From positions 17,544,228 through 17,608,227 of the forward strand of contig OZ023184.1 of NCBI GenBank assembly GCA_963995505.1: a DNA stretch of 64,000 nt, written 5' to 3'. This DNA comes from Hypericum androsaemum. Taxonomy: Eukaryota > Streptophyta > Magnoliopsida > Malpighiales > Hypericaceae. The notes under the pieces are model-generated. The model worked only from the letters and a program-made list of their open reading frames with translations, had not been told where the DNA came from and made no database searches. A program made the translations under genes and the position numbers. Shown here piece after piece: positions 23,860 through 35,089 of the stretch (positions are counted from its first letter, which is position 1; each line of letters opens with the position of its first letter).

Positions 23860-24600
23860 GGTTTAATGGGTCAGAATTTTTTCCTTTCTTCATATGATGG
23901 TTTTCTATTCGATGCTCCTAATGTTATCCTCTCGGATCCCTCCCAAAGTTAGCTGTTTTCTTTGGATGGTTCTTCAATGAAGAATCAAGGCTAAGGATAA
24001 TCTTCTATGGCGTGGCTTTATTAGTCCAGATTATGCGAAATGTGTTTTCTATGGCTTTATCATCACATATTTTTATGCGATGTTCGTTTGCTGCCTAGGT
24101 TTGTAATTATTTGCTTAACTTGTTAAGGTTACAATGGTGCATACGTGGAGATTTGTTACATTTTTTGGAGGATTTGGTGAATTTGCTAGATGGTGAGGAT
24201 GAAAAGAAGTTATGGTACATTGCGTTCGCGGCTGCCTGTTGGTGTCTCTGTTTGGCTCGGTATAGGGCGGTGTTTGATGGCAAGTTGGTCCGCCTTGATT
24301 GTGTGTTGCACATGGTTTCTAGGAATATTGCGGAATGGAGGCTTTGGTCTGGTGCTGGAAGGGCCATTTACTTTAAGGATGTTTTTCTCTACTTTGGGTT
24401 CTTGCGTAGAACTTGCGTTAGATGATGCATTTGACTCCTGGCGTTGTATTTATTTTTGTTTTGTTCTTCGCGATGTTATTGTTTTCCTAGATAATGTTGT
24501 GGTACTGACTTTTCGATTTCTAATGTGAAGATAGGTTTTTCTATCAGGTACACTTTCCTTATCAGATCTTTTTTTTCTATGAGTTTTAGTGTGGTAGGGT
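23860..24600 (+). mobile_element. LINE 3' end (ORF2 C-terminus), truncated
   Basis: Plus strand. Frames spliced across shifts read KDNLLWRGFISPDYAKCVF (about 23990-24050), then FLEDLVNLLDGEDEKKLWYIAFAAACWCLCLARYRAVFDGK (24165-24285) and VSRNIAEW. This is the pattern of the zinc-binding region and C-terminus that follow reverse transcriptase in plant non-LTR retrotransposons. The reverse-transcriptase domain is absent (5' truncation, usual for LINEs). A T-rich tail follows to about 24600. Confidence 0.75.
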
Positions 24601-24704
24601 TTTGAGGAGACTAGCGATCGCAACCCCATTTAGCACATGGTAGAGGAATACCACACTAAATTGTATATACCATGGCGATTAATACTATAAACTTTTCAAA
24701 AAAA

Positions 24705-25045
24705 TTTGAGTATAAATAAAGAATGACTTAGTATAAGAAATTTCTAAAGTGAATTTCATAAAAAGTTCAAATAATTTATTCTTAAAATATAAGAAGAAAG
24801 CTCGACTCACTTTCGTATAATGATATTTGATTTTCCAACTTATTTAACTTATAAGGATGTTTTATTTAATTCTCAAAAATAAAAAATAAAAGTCTACTTT
24901 ATTACCATGTGGTTATACAATTTAACAATCCACTATCATGTGATTTTAAAACGTTCGATCAACTAATAAAAATTTTTCTAATTGATACTCCACTACTTGA
25001 ATAGTTTTTTCAGACACAAATTTCCTCAAGTATAATTAAATTTAA
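24705..25045. repeat. Repeat shared with 29765-30170
   Basis: Two blocks (24705-24815 and 24880-25045) match 29765-29885 and 30005-30170 in the same order. The second block is also the left inverted repeat of the 24891-26542 element. Confidence 0.55.
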
Positions 25046-25496
25046 CTTTTTAAAAAATAAAGAAAAATATGAAAAATATTACAAGAGCATGAAAACTTTT
25101 CATATATTTTTTTCAGATTTATTTCGATAAATAATTTATTAACAATTTTTTTCTCATTTATACTTGAGCGTATTTATGTCAAAAAATTTATTCAAGTAGT
25201 GGAGTGTCAATCATAAAAGCTTAGGAAAAAGTCTATTTTAGTACCCTGTAGTATCGCCAAAAATTACTTTAGTACCTTGTGGTAAAAAATCCATCAATCG
25301 AGTCAAACCTCACCCAATTTACATCACTTAGGTCTGCAGGCAGCTGCCCAAACTTGCCCGAACCTATCCAAAAAATTGGACTAGCCACGTCATTAAAATC
25401 TGATGAAGTGACATCTCCACCTTCTCCTCTCTCTCCTTCCTCCCCTCTCTTCTTCTTCTTCTTCCTAAAACCAAAGTGACTGGATAACGCAGGAAA

Positions 25497-26040
25497 TTGC
25501 CGCGACCACCCGCTCCTTTGCCGTAGCAGGCTCTGTCGAGTCTAGCACTGGGACCACCCTCTGGCCCACCGCGATGGCCACATTCTTATCATCCTTGCCG
25601 AGAAATCCACCAGCTCCTCTACAACGAAGCTCTTGAACTTTGCGGTGCCGATATGGAGGTGAGCGATGAGGCTCCTCGACTCGGACCTCTCACCAGAGCC
25701 AATCAGTAAGCCAGTGTCACGGGCGTGGGCGTCAAGGTGGGCGAGCACTGAGTCAATGGCACTCTGCACACAAAGCTTCCCGTCGAGGCAGAGGAACTCC
25801 AATGAGTGGCACTTTTCGACAAGGATGGCGGCGTCGGTGAGCGTGATTGCGATGGCGGCGAGGAGATCGCGGGAGGGGGTGCTGGTGGCGGAGGAAGGGA
25901 GGCGGGAGAGGTTGGTTAAGTGGACCTGAAGCTGGGCCAGCCTCGAGGATGATCTGCTCGAGGAGCGTAGTTATGAGGCGGTGGGCTTCGGGGATTGGGT
26001 CACCTTCAGGACATTGATGTCACCTTCGATGGCTCCCGAG
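25497..26040 (-). pseudogene. Captured fragment of an ARM-repeat protein gene
   Basis: Minus strand. With two frame corrections the sequence reads EAHRLITTLLEQI (about 25975), RLAQLQVHLTNLSRLPS (about 25940-25890), DLLAAIAITLTDAAILVEKC (about 25875-25815), GKLCVQSAIDSVLAHLDAH (about 25785-25730), ESRSLIAHLHIGTAKFKS (about 25680-25630), VVEELVDF, then, after a shift, GKDDKNVAIAVGQRVVPVL (about 25595-25540). This follows the N-terminal region and first ARM repeats of plant ARM-repeat proteins of the At5g50900 type. No start is preserved and introns cannot be judged. Identification is by remembered pattern. Confidence 0.6.
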
Positions 26041-26124
26041 CCAACATTCAAAATGGTGGCCAGGCCAGGAAGAGGGTGGTCCCGGTCCTCTAGTCCTCTT
26101 CTATGGTCTCTAATCTCTTCGGCT

Positions 26125-26164
26125 TTAGGAGGAGGAGGAGGAGGAGGAAGAAGAAGAAGAAGAA

Positions 26165-26195
<31 letters not shown>

Positions 26196-26215
26196 AAGAA
26201 GAAGGAGGAGGAGGA
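26125..26215. repeat. (GGA)n/(GAA)n simple repeat
   Basis: About 90 bp of purine triplets, giving spurious poly-Arg/Lys frames on the plus strand and poly-Leu on the minus strand. Confidence 0.95.
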
Positions 26216-26549
26216 GATAGAGGGGAAAAGGAGAGAGGAGAAGGTAGAGATGCCATGTCATCAGATTTTGATGACGTGGCTGGTCCAATTGGCTAGGCAG
26301 GGTCCGGGTAGGTTCGGCAAGTTTGGGCAGCTGCCCACGGACCTAAGTGATGTAAATTGAGTGAGGTTTGATTCGATTGATAGATTTTTTACCACAGGGT
26401 ACTAAAGTAATTTTTGGCGATACTACAGAATACTAAAATGGACTTCTCCCAAAAATTTATGTCACTCAAATGAACATTTTAAAACCACAAGATAGTGAAA
26501 TATTAAAGTGTGAAACTACAAGATACTAAAGTTAGCATTTACTTAAAAA

Positions 26550-27764
26550 AGAGAAACATTCAATAGATTTGTAATTGATATGAGAATGTTCTACCACCAT
26601 AAAAAATGGGGACCAATGCAACCACCAGTAGTCGCTTTCACCAGTTCCTCAAAAAAAAGTTGTCGCTTTCACCATCAGAACTCATGGTCCGCCTTTCTCC
26701 GGACACCTCTTGGAGACCAGTGCCACCCACCTAGCCTCGTTCTGGAGTTTGCTTTCGCCCACGGAGAAAAGAGCAAAAGATTACAAAAATGAAATAAAGT
26801 TTAAATGAAAGGGAATCAAAGTTTAAACCCTAGACTTAATTGATAAACCGTTACTTAAATTCCTTTTTTATACTTTTAGTAACAGAAATATAAGCATGCA
26901 CTAAACATGAGAATGGATTCGGTCCTGGCTTTGAAAAATGAGCCAGGATCAATCTGGATAAAATGAGAACCATTGGATTGAATTTTTAAATTATATATAA
27001 GATCTGATGGCTAAAATTCATGCGGGTATTATTGTCTTTTTTTCCTTCTTCCCTTTCTAACTCTTTCCTCACTCTCAACCCTTAAATACCGCTACCTCTT
27101 TCTCTCCTCTAAAAAAAATCTCTCTCTCTCTCTCTCTAACTCTTCCCTCCGCGTTGCCTCACTCTTTTCCTCTTTTTTTTGCCATTTTTTCCCTAATTGA
27201 CTTACCCTACCCTCTCTCTCTTTGTCATTATTTCTTCTTCATCTCCTCTCTTTCCCCCCTCCCTTTCCTAGATCTCCACAATCATCACTAACCCCTTAGC
27301 TGATGTGTTCCAATGAGAATGGTAAATTAGTTGGTTAAATCATTTACGGGGAGGGAATTAAACTTGCAATTTCTATTGGATTGTAGTTGGTGGTTGAGTG
27401 TCATTTTTGGAAGCCTTCAATGTTTGAATAAGATAATTTTTGGGGTTCATCTTTTAATTGGGTTCGTTGAACAGCAATCTAATGTTTTGTTCACTTTAAA
27501 AATGGCGCCTTTGTGGAATAAGAAAGTAATTAGAACTTGGGAACTATTCTTTATTTGTTTTTTTTGTTTTAGCTTTTTGGGTAGATGAACTTGGAATCTG
27601 TTGTTGGTTTCTTTCCAGAGTGTTTTTTAACCCTTTAATTGGCGTTTCAATTGTTAGGCTTGGAGTGGACCCTTTAATTGGTGTTTCAATAGATTGATGA
27701 ATTTTTGTGTGAATTTTTTTGATGTGAATTTTTATAAAGGAAATGGTTTGTTATGTTATAATTT
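26550..27764. other. Gene-poor interval with CT-rich tract
   Basis: 27040-27290 is pyrimidine-rich on the plus strand with a (CT)n run at 27118-27137, resembling a plant 5' leader, but no coding exon follows that I can support. The frame at 27331-27588 has no recognisable domain. Confidence 0.45.
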
Positions 27765-28260
27765 AATGGTTTGTGATCTTATGATTTAATGGTTCGTGTG
27801 ATGTCCAATTAAATTAAATGGTATGTCCTTTTAAATTAAATGGTACACCCGAATATATTAAGTAGTATGTTCTGTTATATTAAATGGTACGACCTGTTAT
27901 ATTAAATGGTAGGACCGATTAAATTAAATTGTATGTCCAAATATATTAAATAGTTTGCCCACTAATACACTTGATTATATCAAATGGCATGCCCACTAAT
28001 ATCAAATAGTATGCCCAATTATATCGAATATTATACTCAAATATGTATAATAACTTAAATAATATCTAATAATACTTATAATAAAAAATTAAATAATATT
28101 GAATGGTATGTTAAGCTAGGGTAAAATGGTATGACCGATTATATCAAATGGTATATCCGGTTGTATCAAATAGTTTATTCAATTTATATCGAATGATATA
28201 TCCGATTATATCAAATAGTTTACTCAATTTATATCGAATGATCTATACGGTTATTAAAAA
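27765..28260. repeat. AT-rich degenerate minisatellite
   Basis: At least 15 diverged units of about 20-24 bp built on ATTAAATGGTATGTCC / ATATCAAATGGTATGCCC. A block near 28175-28250 repeats as a pair. No coding potential. Confidence 0.8.
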
Positions 28261-28919
28261 TACTTATAATAATAAAGTTAGATAATTAATTAAATAACCT
28301 AGTAAATCATTTGATATAACGGGATAAACTATTTGATATAAAAATGTGTAAGTCTTTTTTGCGGGAAAAAAAATTAAAATCAACCACTCCAAATATTAAA
28401 TTGAGCATTAAATAACAGGCGGGGCTAGATCCCCTTTCTTTTGGTTCCCTCCTCCACGTGAGTCCCTATATTTACACTTTCTTATTTTTGCCCTTGCCAG
28501 ATTGGTCCTGGATACTACTTAACATTTCTAACCGTTGCAAAAGCCGACATTCTAGCACTAATTCTATTCACTGCCAAAAAATTTACCGTATCCTACAAAA
28601 TCGCGTCCAATTCTTGGATTTAATTTTTTTACATTGGTTCTCTTTCACAATCGTAAATATACTTTGAATCTCTAATTTTCGATGCAAACATACAATTTTA
28701 TTTTTTGCTTCATGATACCTAAAATAATTTGCACCGATTAATTTAGATTTAATCAATATCATTGTGCAAAGTTTTTCTAACAAATTTTTTATCACTTTTA
28801 ATTTTCAAAAACACAAACAAGAGATATAATTTTCAAAAAAAAACACCAGAGACGACAATTGGGACTTCAAAGTCCCCGGACGAATTGGAAACAGAAATTC
28901 TATTGCTTGGGCTTCAAAG
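28261..28919. other. AT-rich interval, nothing recognised
   Basis: Two overlapping short frames on opposite strands (28458-28667 and 28583-28795) have no recognisable features. Confidence 0.4.
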
Positions 28920-29160
28920 GGATTGGAAACATAAATTATAAAGCCCAATTCGTTGGAATTGAAAAACAACGCTTTACCCCCTTATATGACGAATATTTTG
29001 GCCGCTAAAGTTGCCTGCTAAATCTTGTTTGTGTATTTGTTGGATTTGGCGACCAAGAAGTGATCTAATTTAAAGCGGCCAAGGAATTTCTTGAGAAATA
29101 TCAAACCATCTGTTTGCATCTTGCAGATTTTGATTATTATTGGAAATGGGTGTGTGGAAT
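28920..29160 (+). pseudogene. Kelch-gene flank remnant (5' and 3' ends joined)
   Basis: 28920-28980 matches the kelch-gene 5' flank at 9730-9770. 29090-29140 matches the 3' end and UTR at 11580-11630 (AATATC.AACCATCTGTTTG). The coding body is missing, so this looks like a third copy reduced by deletion. Confidence 0.5.
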
Positions 29161-29277
29161 TAGATTCATTACATTCCCTGCAATATATAACTTCGGACAG
29201 GCATGTGCTGAGATGATATTTGCTCCACTTGCTGCAAGAAGTACCTAAGGGGTGGTCGTAACTTTTTGATGAATTGG

Positions 29278-29640
29278 AAGCTGAGATCAAGGCTATTTAG
29301 ATTGCATTACATCTGCTCAACCAAGATTTCACTGAAATTGAGGTGCAAATTCACTTGTGGGTTACATCAATGGTTACTCTTTTTTTAGGGGACATCAATG
29401 GTTACTCTGACTGGCAAGACGAAAATGAAGCTAGTTCAGCCTCTGTTGTCAATAGCTTTGGAAGACAAGCACAGCTTTGGAAGCTGGGATCAAGGATATT
29501 TAGATTGCAATACATCTGATTAACCAAGATTTCACTGAAATTGGCAAATTCACTTGTGGATTACAATGGTTGCTCTTTTTTTAGGGACACCAATGGTTAC
29601 TCGAGCACAATTGACCGGCAAGCCGAAAACGTTCAGCTAA
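29278..29640 (+). repeat. 202-bp tandem duplication
   Basis: 29278-29479 and 29480-29640 are direct repeats. Inside the first, a 23-bp phrase ending GGTTACTCT is itself doubled (29368-29413). A plus-strand reading (EAEIKAI...IALHLLNQDF) is faintly like an RNase H segment but has a stop; this is weak. Confidence 0.65.
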
Positions 29641-29764
29641 GATTTCTCTTGTACTTTTGACAAGGTGTAAACTAATCTATATACCTATGATGACCGATGA
29701 AGAGAGCGGTTGAGGCCATGTTGCGAAATCATTTGCCTCTGTAGTACAATATAATTCCATACAA

Positions 29765-30170
29765 TTTGAGTATATAGAAAGAAAGATTTGGTATAAATCA
29801 AGACTATTGAGTTTCATTTTCTAAAATAAATTTCGTAAAAAGATCAAAAAATTTATTTCTTAAAATATAGGATGAAAGCTCGACTATTGTAACTCTTAAT
29901 TCAAGGTGTAATAAATATATTATAAACAGTAAAAGTGAATTTGCCAAAAATATATTATAAACAATAAAAAACTTATGTAACATATAAACAGTGTTTAATT
30001 GTCAAAAAGAAAAAGTAAAAGTCTACTTTAGTTCCCTGTGGTTATACGATTTGACAGCCTAATATCTTATTGTTTCAAAATATTCGACCAAGTGACAAAA
30101 AATTTTCTAATTACACTCCACTTCTTGAATAGCATTTTTGGACATGAATACTCTCAAGTATAATTAAATT
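29765..30170. repeat. Second copy of the 24705-25045 repeat
   Basis: Two blocks match 24705-24815 and 24880-25045 in order. Probably one end of the same inverted-repeat element family; its partner end was not found. Confidence 0.55.
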
Positions 30171-30171
30171 T

Positions 30172-30644
30172 AGGGATAATTATTCTGAGATTTCTGATGT
30201 TTGGCATATTCGCCTCTCACCCCCTTTCTTTCAACAATCGAATCAAAACTTTCCATAGTTTTGTTTTATTACTCTCAGGCCCCTCGCTAACGTCAGCATA
30301 TATTTTTTTAGTTTTTTGTCATAAAAATAACAGAAATACCCTTGAAAAAATAAAAAAATTTATCTTTTTCCACCTCTAGATCTCTCGACTTAGGCAACCG
30401 AAACCAAATTAAACACTAAGCCCAATCCCTGAGCTCACATCGGTTGCACTACCCACCAGCTCAGATCGGTCGTCCTTGCCGTCGGGGGATTCTGTCGCCT
30501 CCACTCCCAGTACCTCTGGCCCCTCTCATGCACCACTTTCAAGGATGATGAGTGGCCCCAAGCGCTAGGGGAAGCAGCAGGCTCGACGGTTTTCTTCTCC
30601 TTGATCGGTGTCTGAAAGTAATTATCCCTTAAATTTATCTTTTT
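30172..30644. mobile_element. Left end of a Mutator-like relic
   Basis: 30172-30360 has the same kind of terminal sequence as 7330-7560, including CGCTAACGTCAGCA and TTTTTGTCATA...ATAACAGAAATACCCTTGAA. No right end was found; the element is cut by gypsy sequence at about 30645. The GC-rich interior (30420-30600) is unidentified. Confidence 0.4.
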
Positions 30645-33585
30645 TAAAAAATCATTGCGAGTCCTTGAATGCGGTTTTTTTGGCCTAACATCTTTAAGGA
30701 TGCTTGATATTTTGTTGCTCATTGTGATTGATGACAAAGAACTGGGAATATCTCTAAGAGGGATGAGATGCCGCTCTTCAAAATTCCAGAAGTCGAGTTT
30801 TTCGATGTTTGAGAGTTGGATTTCATGGGCCCTTTCCCAACCTCTTATGGCAACAAATATATCTTGGTTAGAGTGGACTACGTGTCTAAGTGGGTAGAAG
30901 TATGGGCATCCCCGTCTAATGATGCAAAGGTGGTACCTCACTTTATTAAGAAGCTCTTTTTAAGATTTGGAGTGCCAAGGGTGATCATTAGCGATGGCGG
31001 CACATACTTTTGTAACCGGCCATTTGAAGCATTGTTGAAGATGTATGGGGTAACTCATAAGGTTTCTACACCTTATCATCCCCAAACAAGTGGCAAGTTG
31101 AAGTCTCAAATCAAGAATTGAAGAAGATCCTTGAGAAGACGGTTGGGGGAGCGAGAAAAGATTGGGCTAACTAGCATGATGATGCTTTATGGGCTTACCG
31201 AACGTCATTCAAAATGCCTATCGAAATGTCATCGTACAAGCTTGTATATGGCAAATCATGCCACCTCCCTGTTGAGCTTGAGCATTGAGCATTTTGGGCC
31301 ATTAAGACCCTCAACTACGATTACAAGAAGGCCGGTGAATGAAGGGTGTTGCAACTTGAAGAGTTGGGCAAAATTTGAGACATGACATTCGAGAGCTCAA
31401 GGCTTTATAAGGAGAATACGAAAAAAGAGACACGATGCCCACATTGTGAAGAAGGAGTTTAAGGAGGGTTAAAAAGTTATTCTCTACAATTCTCGGTTGA
31501 AACTTTTTTTGGGAAAACTCAAGTCCATGTGGAGTGGACCTTTCAAGATGGCGAAGGTTTTTCCATTTGGAGTGCTCGAATTGGGAGGAAATGATGGTTG
31601 CATTTTCAAGGTCAATGGCCAATGGTGCAAGATATATCTTGGTGGAGATGTTGAACGAAATTCAGAGGTGCAATCTATTACTTCACCCTCCAATGGATGA
31701 TCCAGGGAAGTAAAGTCAAGTTGACAACTTTACCTTAGCATGTTTTGGATTATTTATGTTATGTCTATATCTATAATGCGTTAGCGTTTGTCTTTCATTT
31801 TAACTTTGTGATTTTTTGGATAAGATTTTGAAGTATTGGTTCTAGCTTATGGGATATCTTTTGAATTTTGAAGGTCATCTCTAGGATTCTCGGATACGTC
31901 ATGGACGATTGGAAGCTCATCAAGGGACATGGACGAGTTGGGAAAGTCTAAAACAAAAGGGGGAAAAAGAAAAAAAATTATGTTTGTGTTTGTCTTATGA
32001 TGTTTGTGGTTGTGATGTATTGTCATATTTTTGACTACTTTGTTTATTGTTGGACGGTCAATTTGTGTTTGCTTGTTCTTTCTTTTTGTTTGCTTGTTTT
32101 TCTATGTTCTTTCTCACATTGGGGACAATGTATCTACTATGTGTGTGGGATGGGGGGGGGGGGGGGGGGTGGGGGGGGTTTCCAAGTGAGAACTTCTTAC
32201 TTTGTCGTTGTGTTATATGTTGGTTTGTTGAGTCTTGTATGTTGGTTTTGTTATAGAACTTGGCATGATCACACTTAATTTTGACTACCCTCAAATTTTC
32301 AAAAATTTGCAAGAATAAAACCACTCACCTAGTTAGGAATTAAACCCTGACACAAAAGGATATGAACGAGTAGGGACTATACCCCCCATTGTTTAGGCGC
32401 GTGGTCTTACTATGTAGACTATACTAGAGTTTCGATGAGTGACCAGAAAGGTATTTGAGCCGATGGGGAGACAACCGTCTCTATTATTTTATGAGATGCC
32501 TTGGTGATCTGGTTGCTAGGGTATTGAATTATTACTTATCTTGTCTATTTGTGTTTTACATTGAGAGTGGGGCAATTTTCTTGAATTGATGAGCCTAGCG
32601 CCTTAGAGCCTAAAACCCTTTGTCCCTTATTTGAACCCTTTGAGCCTAAGCTTTTCATTATGTATGCCAACTTAAGCCAATATTCTACCACCTACCCTAT
32701 CTTTGGTCACTCAATTCGGGAATATGTAGTGTAGTATCTTTTGGGGAACGGTGTTTATATTGGATCTGGGTTGGTAAAATTATGCTTATTTGGGTGTATC
32801 ATTGGGGAATTGGGTAGAAAAGAGGCTATCAAAAGAAGCCAAGTTTTTGTCAAGCATATGCCAAGTGATTGTGAAAAAAAGAAAAATAAAGAAAAAAAGG
32901 GAAAAAAGAAGAAGTGAAAGAATGGAAATAAGACATGATTGAATAAGGGAAAACTTTGGCTACGTGGTCAATTAGGATGAGTGTTTTGTGGGTGAACTCA
33001 ATGATTAATAGCAATGTTTTAAAAATCACAGTCGGACCGGCAGCTGGACCGGATTAGATAAGTGTGATGACTTGTGTATTGTGCTCATCAGATTAGGTGG
33101 TTTAGCTACTTCTCAAATATATATCTCACCTTTACCATTGCAACCCGGATAAGACCCCTTAATCTTCTGCGCCTACACACTTTCATGACATGTCGAGTAG
33201 GACGTTCAATACTTTATAATACCATCGGACACTCAGGCGAGTGTTGGAAGTTGACTACTTACATATGAGAGGATAAATTTCTAACCCTCTGAGTGGTCGG
33301 GTCTCTAGTGTATTTTACATGATATGAATACTCGATTAAACAACTGGGTGGTATGGCATCTACTTGTTCCTCTCCGTTGTCTCCACGTTTTCGAACTCAC
33401 ATGATTGTGGGGTAGATTTTTACGAATGATTAAGGCTTGATGGTTATTGAATGATAGTGTATGATTTCCCATGTTCTACTTGGGTTTTTTTGTTGTTGTA
33501 TTTTTAGTGATTATTTTTAATCAATTTGTATGTCACCATAGTTGTGTTTTGCTCGAGAACAAGTAATGAGTCAAGTGTGGGGGTG
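30645..33585 (+). mobile_element. Athila-like gypsy: integrase and post-pol region
   Basis: Plus strand. Before the integrase core, a degraded zinc-binding region reads FFWPNIFKDA and, after stops, QRTGNISKRDEMPL; both CDRC codons after C-D are now TGA. The core (30816-31121) has [36 protein letters not shown] and TPYHPQTSG; the Glu expected after this is lost (GKLKS). The C-terminal part continues across frameshifts to about 31700 (KLKSMWSGPFKM). A noncoding tail of about 1.9 kb follows, typical of this lineage, with ACATTGGGGACAATGT (32115) and a poly-G run at 32149-32169, ending at the polypurine tract AAGTGTGGGGGTG (33573-33585). Gag, protease and reverse transcriptase are absent. Confidence 0.8.
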
Positions 33586-35060
33586 TGATGAGTATGAAAA
33601 CACTCATCTTTTGTGTATTATTTAGAGTTTATATTCGATTGTTTCTAGTATTTTTGTTTGATATGTATTCATGTGGTGTCTTATATCGTGCATATTTTAT
33701 TTTAGTGTCATCATATTATTTATTGTGTTTCTTTCGTGTTTGAAGTTGGGAGACTTTATAGTGACGAAAAGGAGGATGTTGATGCATCTTGGGACGCATC
33801 GCATATGATTGGATTATTCGAAAGGGATGGCGATTGATCGAGACCTTGGAGATGGTTTGGATGAGACTGACCTCGAGGGACTAAAATGAAAATAAGTAGC
33901 TCATCCGAAGTTCAATGGAGTCAAATAAAGCTGTTCTTGAAAGAAGACATCTGTAGCTACAACTTTGTCTCTCATGGTCTTCTTCAAATTCGGAGTCCAA
34001 GAGGGTGAAAAATGAGTCCAAAGTCAAGCTTTGAAACTGTGAAGTAGCTAGACGAAATGGGCCGGATTTCATGAATAATTCTGGGCCCATTTTGGATTTG
34101 TCCAATGCTTATAATTGTTGGAACTTTAAGGATAGACTAGTCATTTTGAGTGTGTGATATTTTTGTATCAAAATCTTCCTCGGCTTTCCTTGGAAGCAAC
34201 ATGACAACCTTTAGATTACTTTTTGCATAATTCCCTCAGCTACTATCCCACCTTCTCTCTTTTGCAGAAGAACTCTTCTCTCTATTGACGAAGCTTGAAG
34301 GAACTTGAAGAAAAAGACTTGAGGGAGCTTTTGAAGATACTTTGAGCTTTTCTAACTCTCCCTTTTAATGTTCATGCTTAATTTGCTTTATTTAATGGAT
34401 GTTTTGTGTTATTTTGTGAATATGTGTGAGTAGTTGATTTATGAGTTAGGTACCTTAATGGCACCTAATTACCCATGGGCTTAAGGAGTTAAAATGCTTA
34501 GGATTGTGAACTAGTTGATGAGCTTATTACTTAACTAAGATTGATCACCTAGGTTATGAACATGATTAATGCTAATTACCGAGAGGAGTTAGGATTAATG
34601 AACTATTTGACTTGTTAATTAGTTACCTATTGCTGAGAGATCTCAATAGGGGATTAGTTGTCCAAAGGGTGGTTGTTATAGTTAGTTATTAGTTAGATTA
34701 GGAGGCTAATTAGTTACGAGAGCACTAACTAGTTCGATTAAGCCTAATTAATGATCGATTTAGACTATTAATGCGAGAGCATTAATTTGTCGCTTTTGAA
34801 ATACCCTGACCATAACATGATCTTAATAAATATCTAAGCTAATTGGTTAATTAGGTTGTCAATAGTACCAATCCCACTCTTTTTTTAATTGTTAAAACCA
34901 TCATCTAGTTTAGTCGTACTTAATTAGAAGTAACCAAATTGTGTTTGGACTTGACAAGTCCATAACAATTAGTCCTAGACTAGTGGGTAAGTTGTATTTA
35001 CGGACTCGCACTTAATCCTTGTGGGACGACAATCCTGTACTTACACTTTATTGTAAGGGT
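33586..35060 (+). mobile_element. 3' LTR of the Athila-like element
   Basis: Starts TGATGAGTATGAAAACACTC directly after the polypurine tract. The end is not certain; sequence typical of an LTR terminus (TCCTTGTGGGACGACAAT) lies at 35015-35035. No gene in it. Confidence 0.65.
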
Positions 35061-35089
35061 AGTAGAAATATCCTCCTTTCATCCCTTCA

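Larger units (their letters stand above)
25224..26450. mobile_element. Mutator-like element carrying a gene fragment (Pack-MULE type)
   Basis: Inverted repeats of about 200 bp at 25224-25430 and 26245-26450. Flanks AAAAGCTTA (25215-25223) and AAAAATTTA (26451-26459) agree at 7 of 9 positions, as an old 9-bp duplication would. No transposase inside; instead there is GC-rich sequence from an ARM-repeat gene and a (GAA)n/(GGA)n tract. The GC-rich island stands out sharply from its AT-rich surroundings. Confidence 0.7.
24891..26542. mobile_element. Outer inverted-repeat element hosting the ARM-carrying element
   Basis: The left part (about 24891-24960, GTCTACTTTATTACCATGTGG) is similar to the reverse complement of 26465-26542. 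The 25224-26450 element lies between them. Ends and target duplication are not resolved. Confidence 0.45.

Noticed and set aside
25981..26360. Plus-strand frames rich in Arg, Lys and Glu
   Set aside because: They are translations of the (GGA)n/(GAA)n tract and antisense to the ARM-gene fragment.
30435..30941. 168-codon minus-strand frame, the second longest in the window
   Set aside because: Its first 126 bp lie antisense to a clear gypsy integrase core; it then runs across the broken pol and Mutator-like sequence. It is a chance opening.
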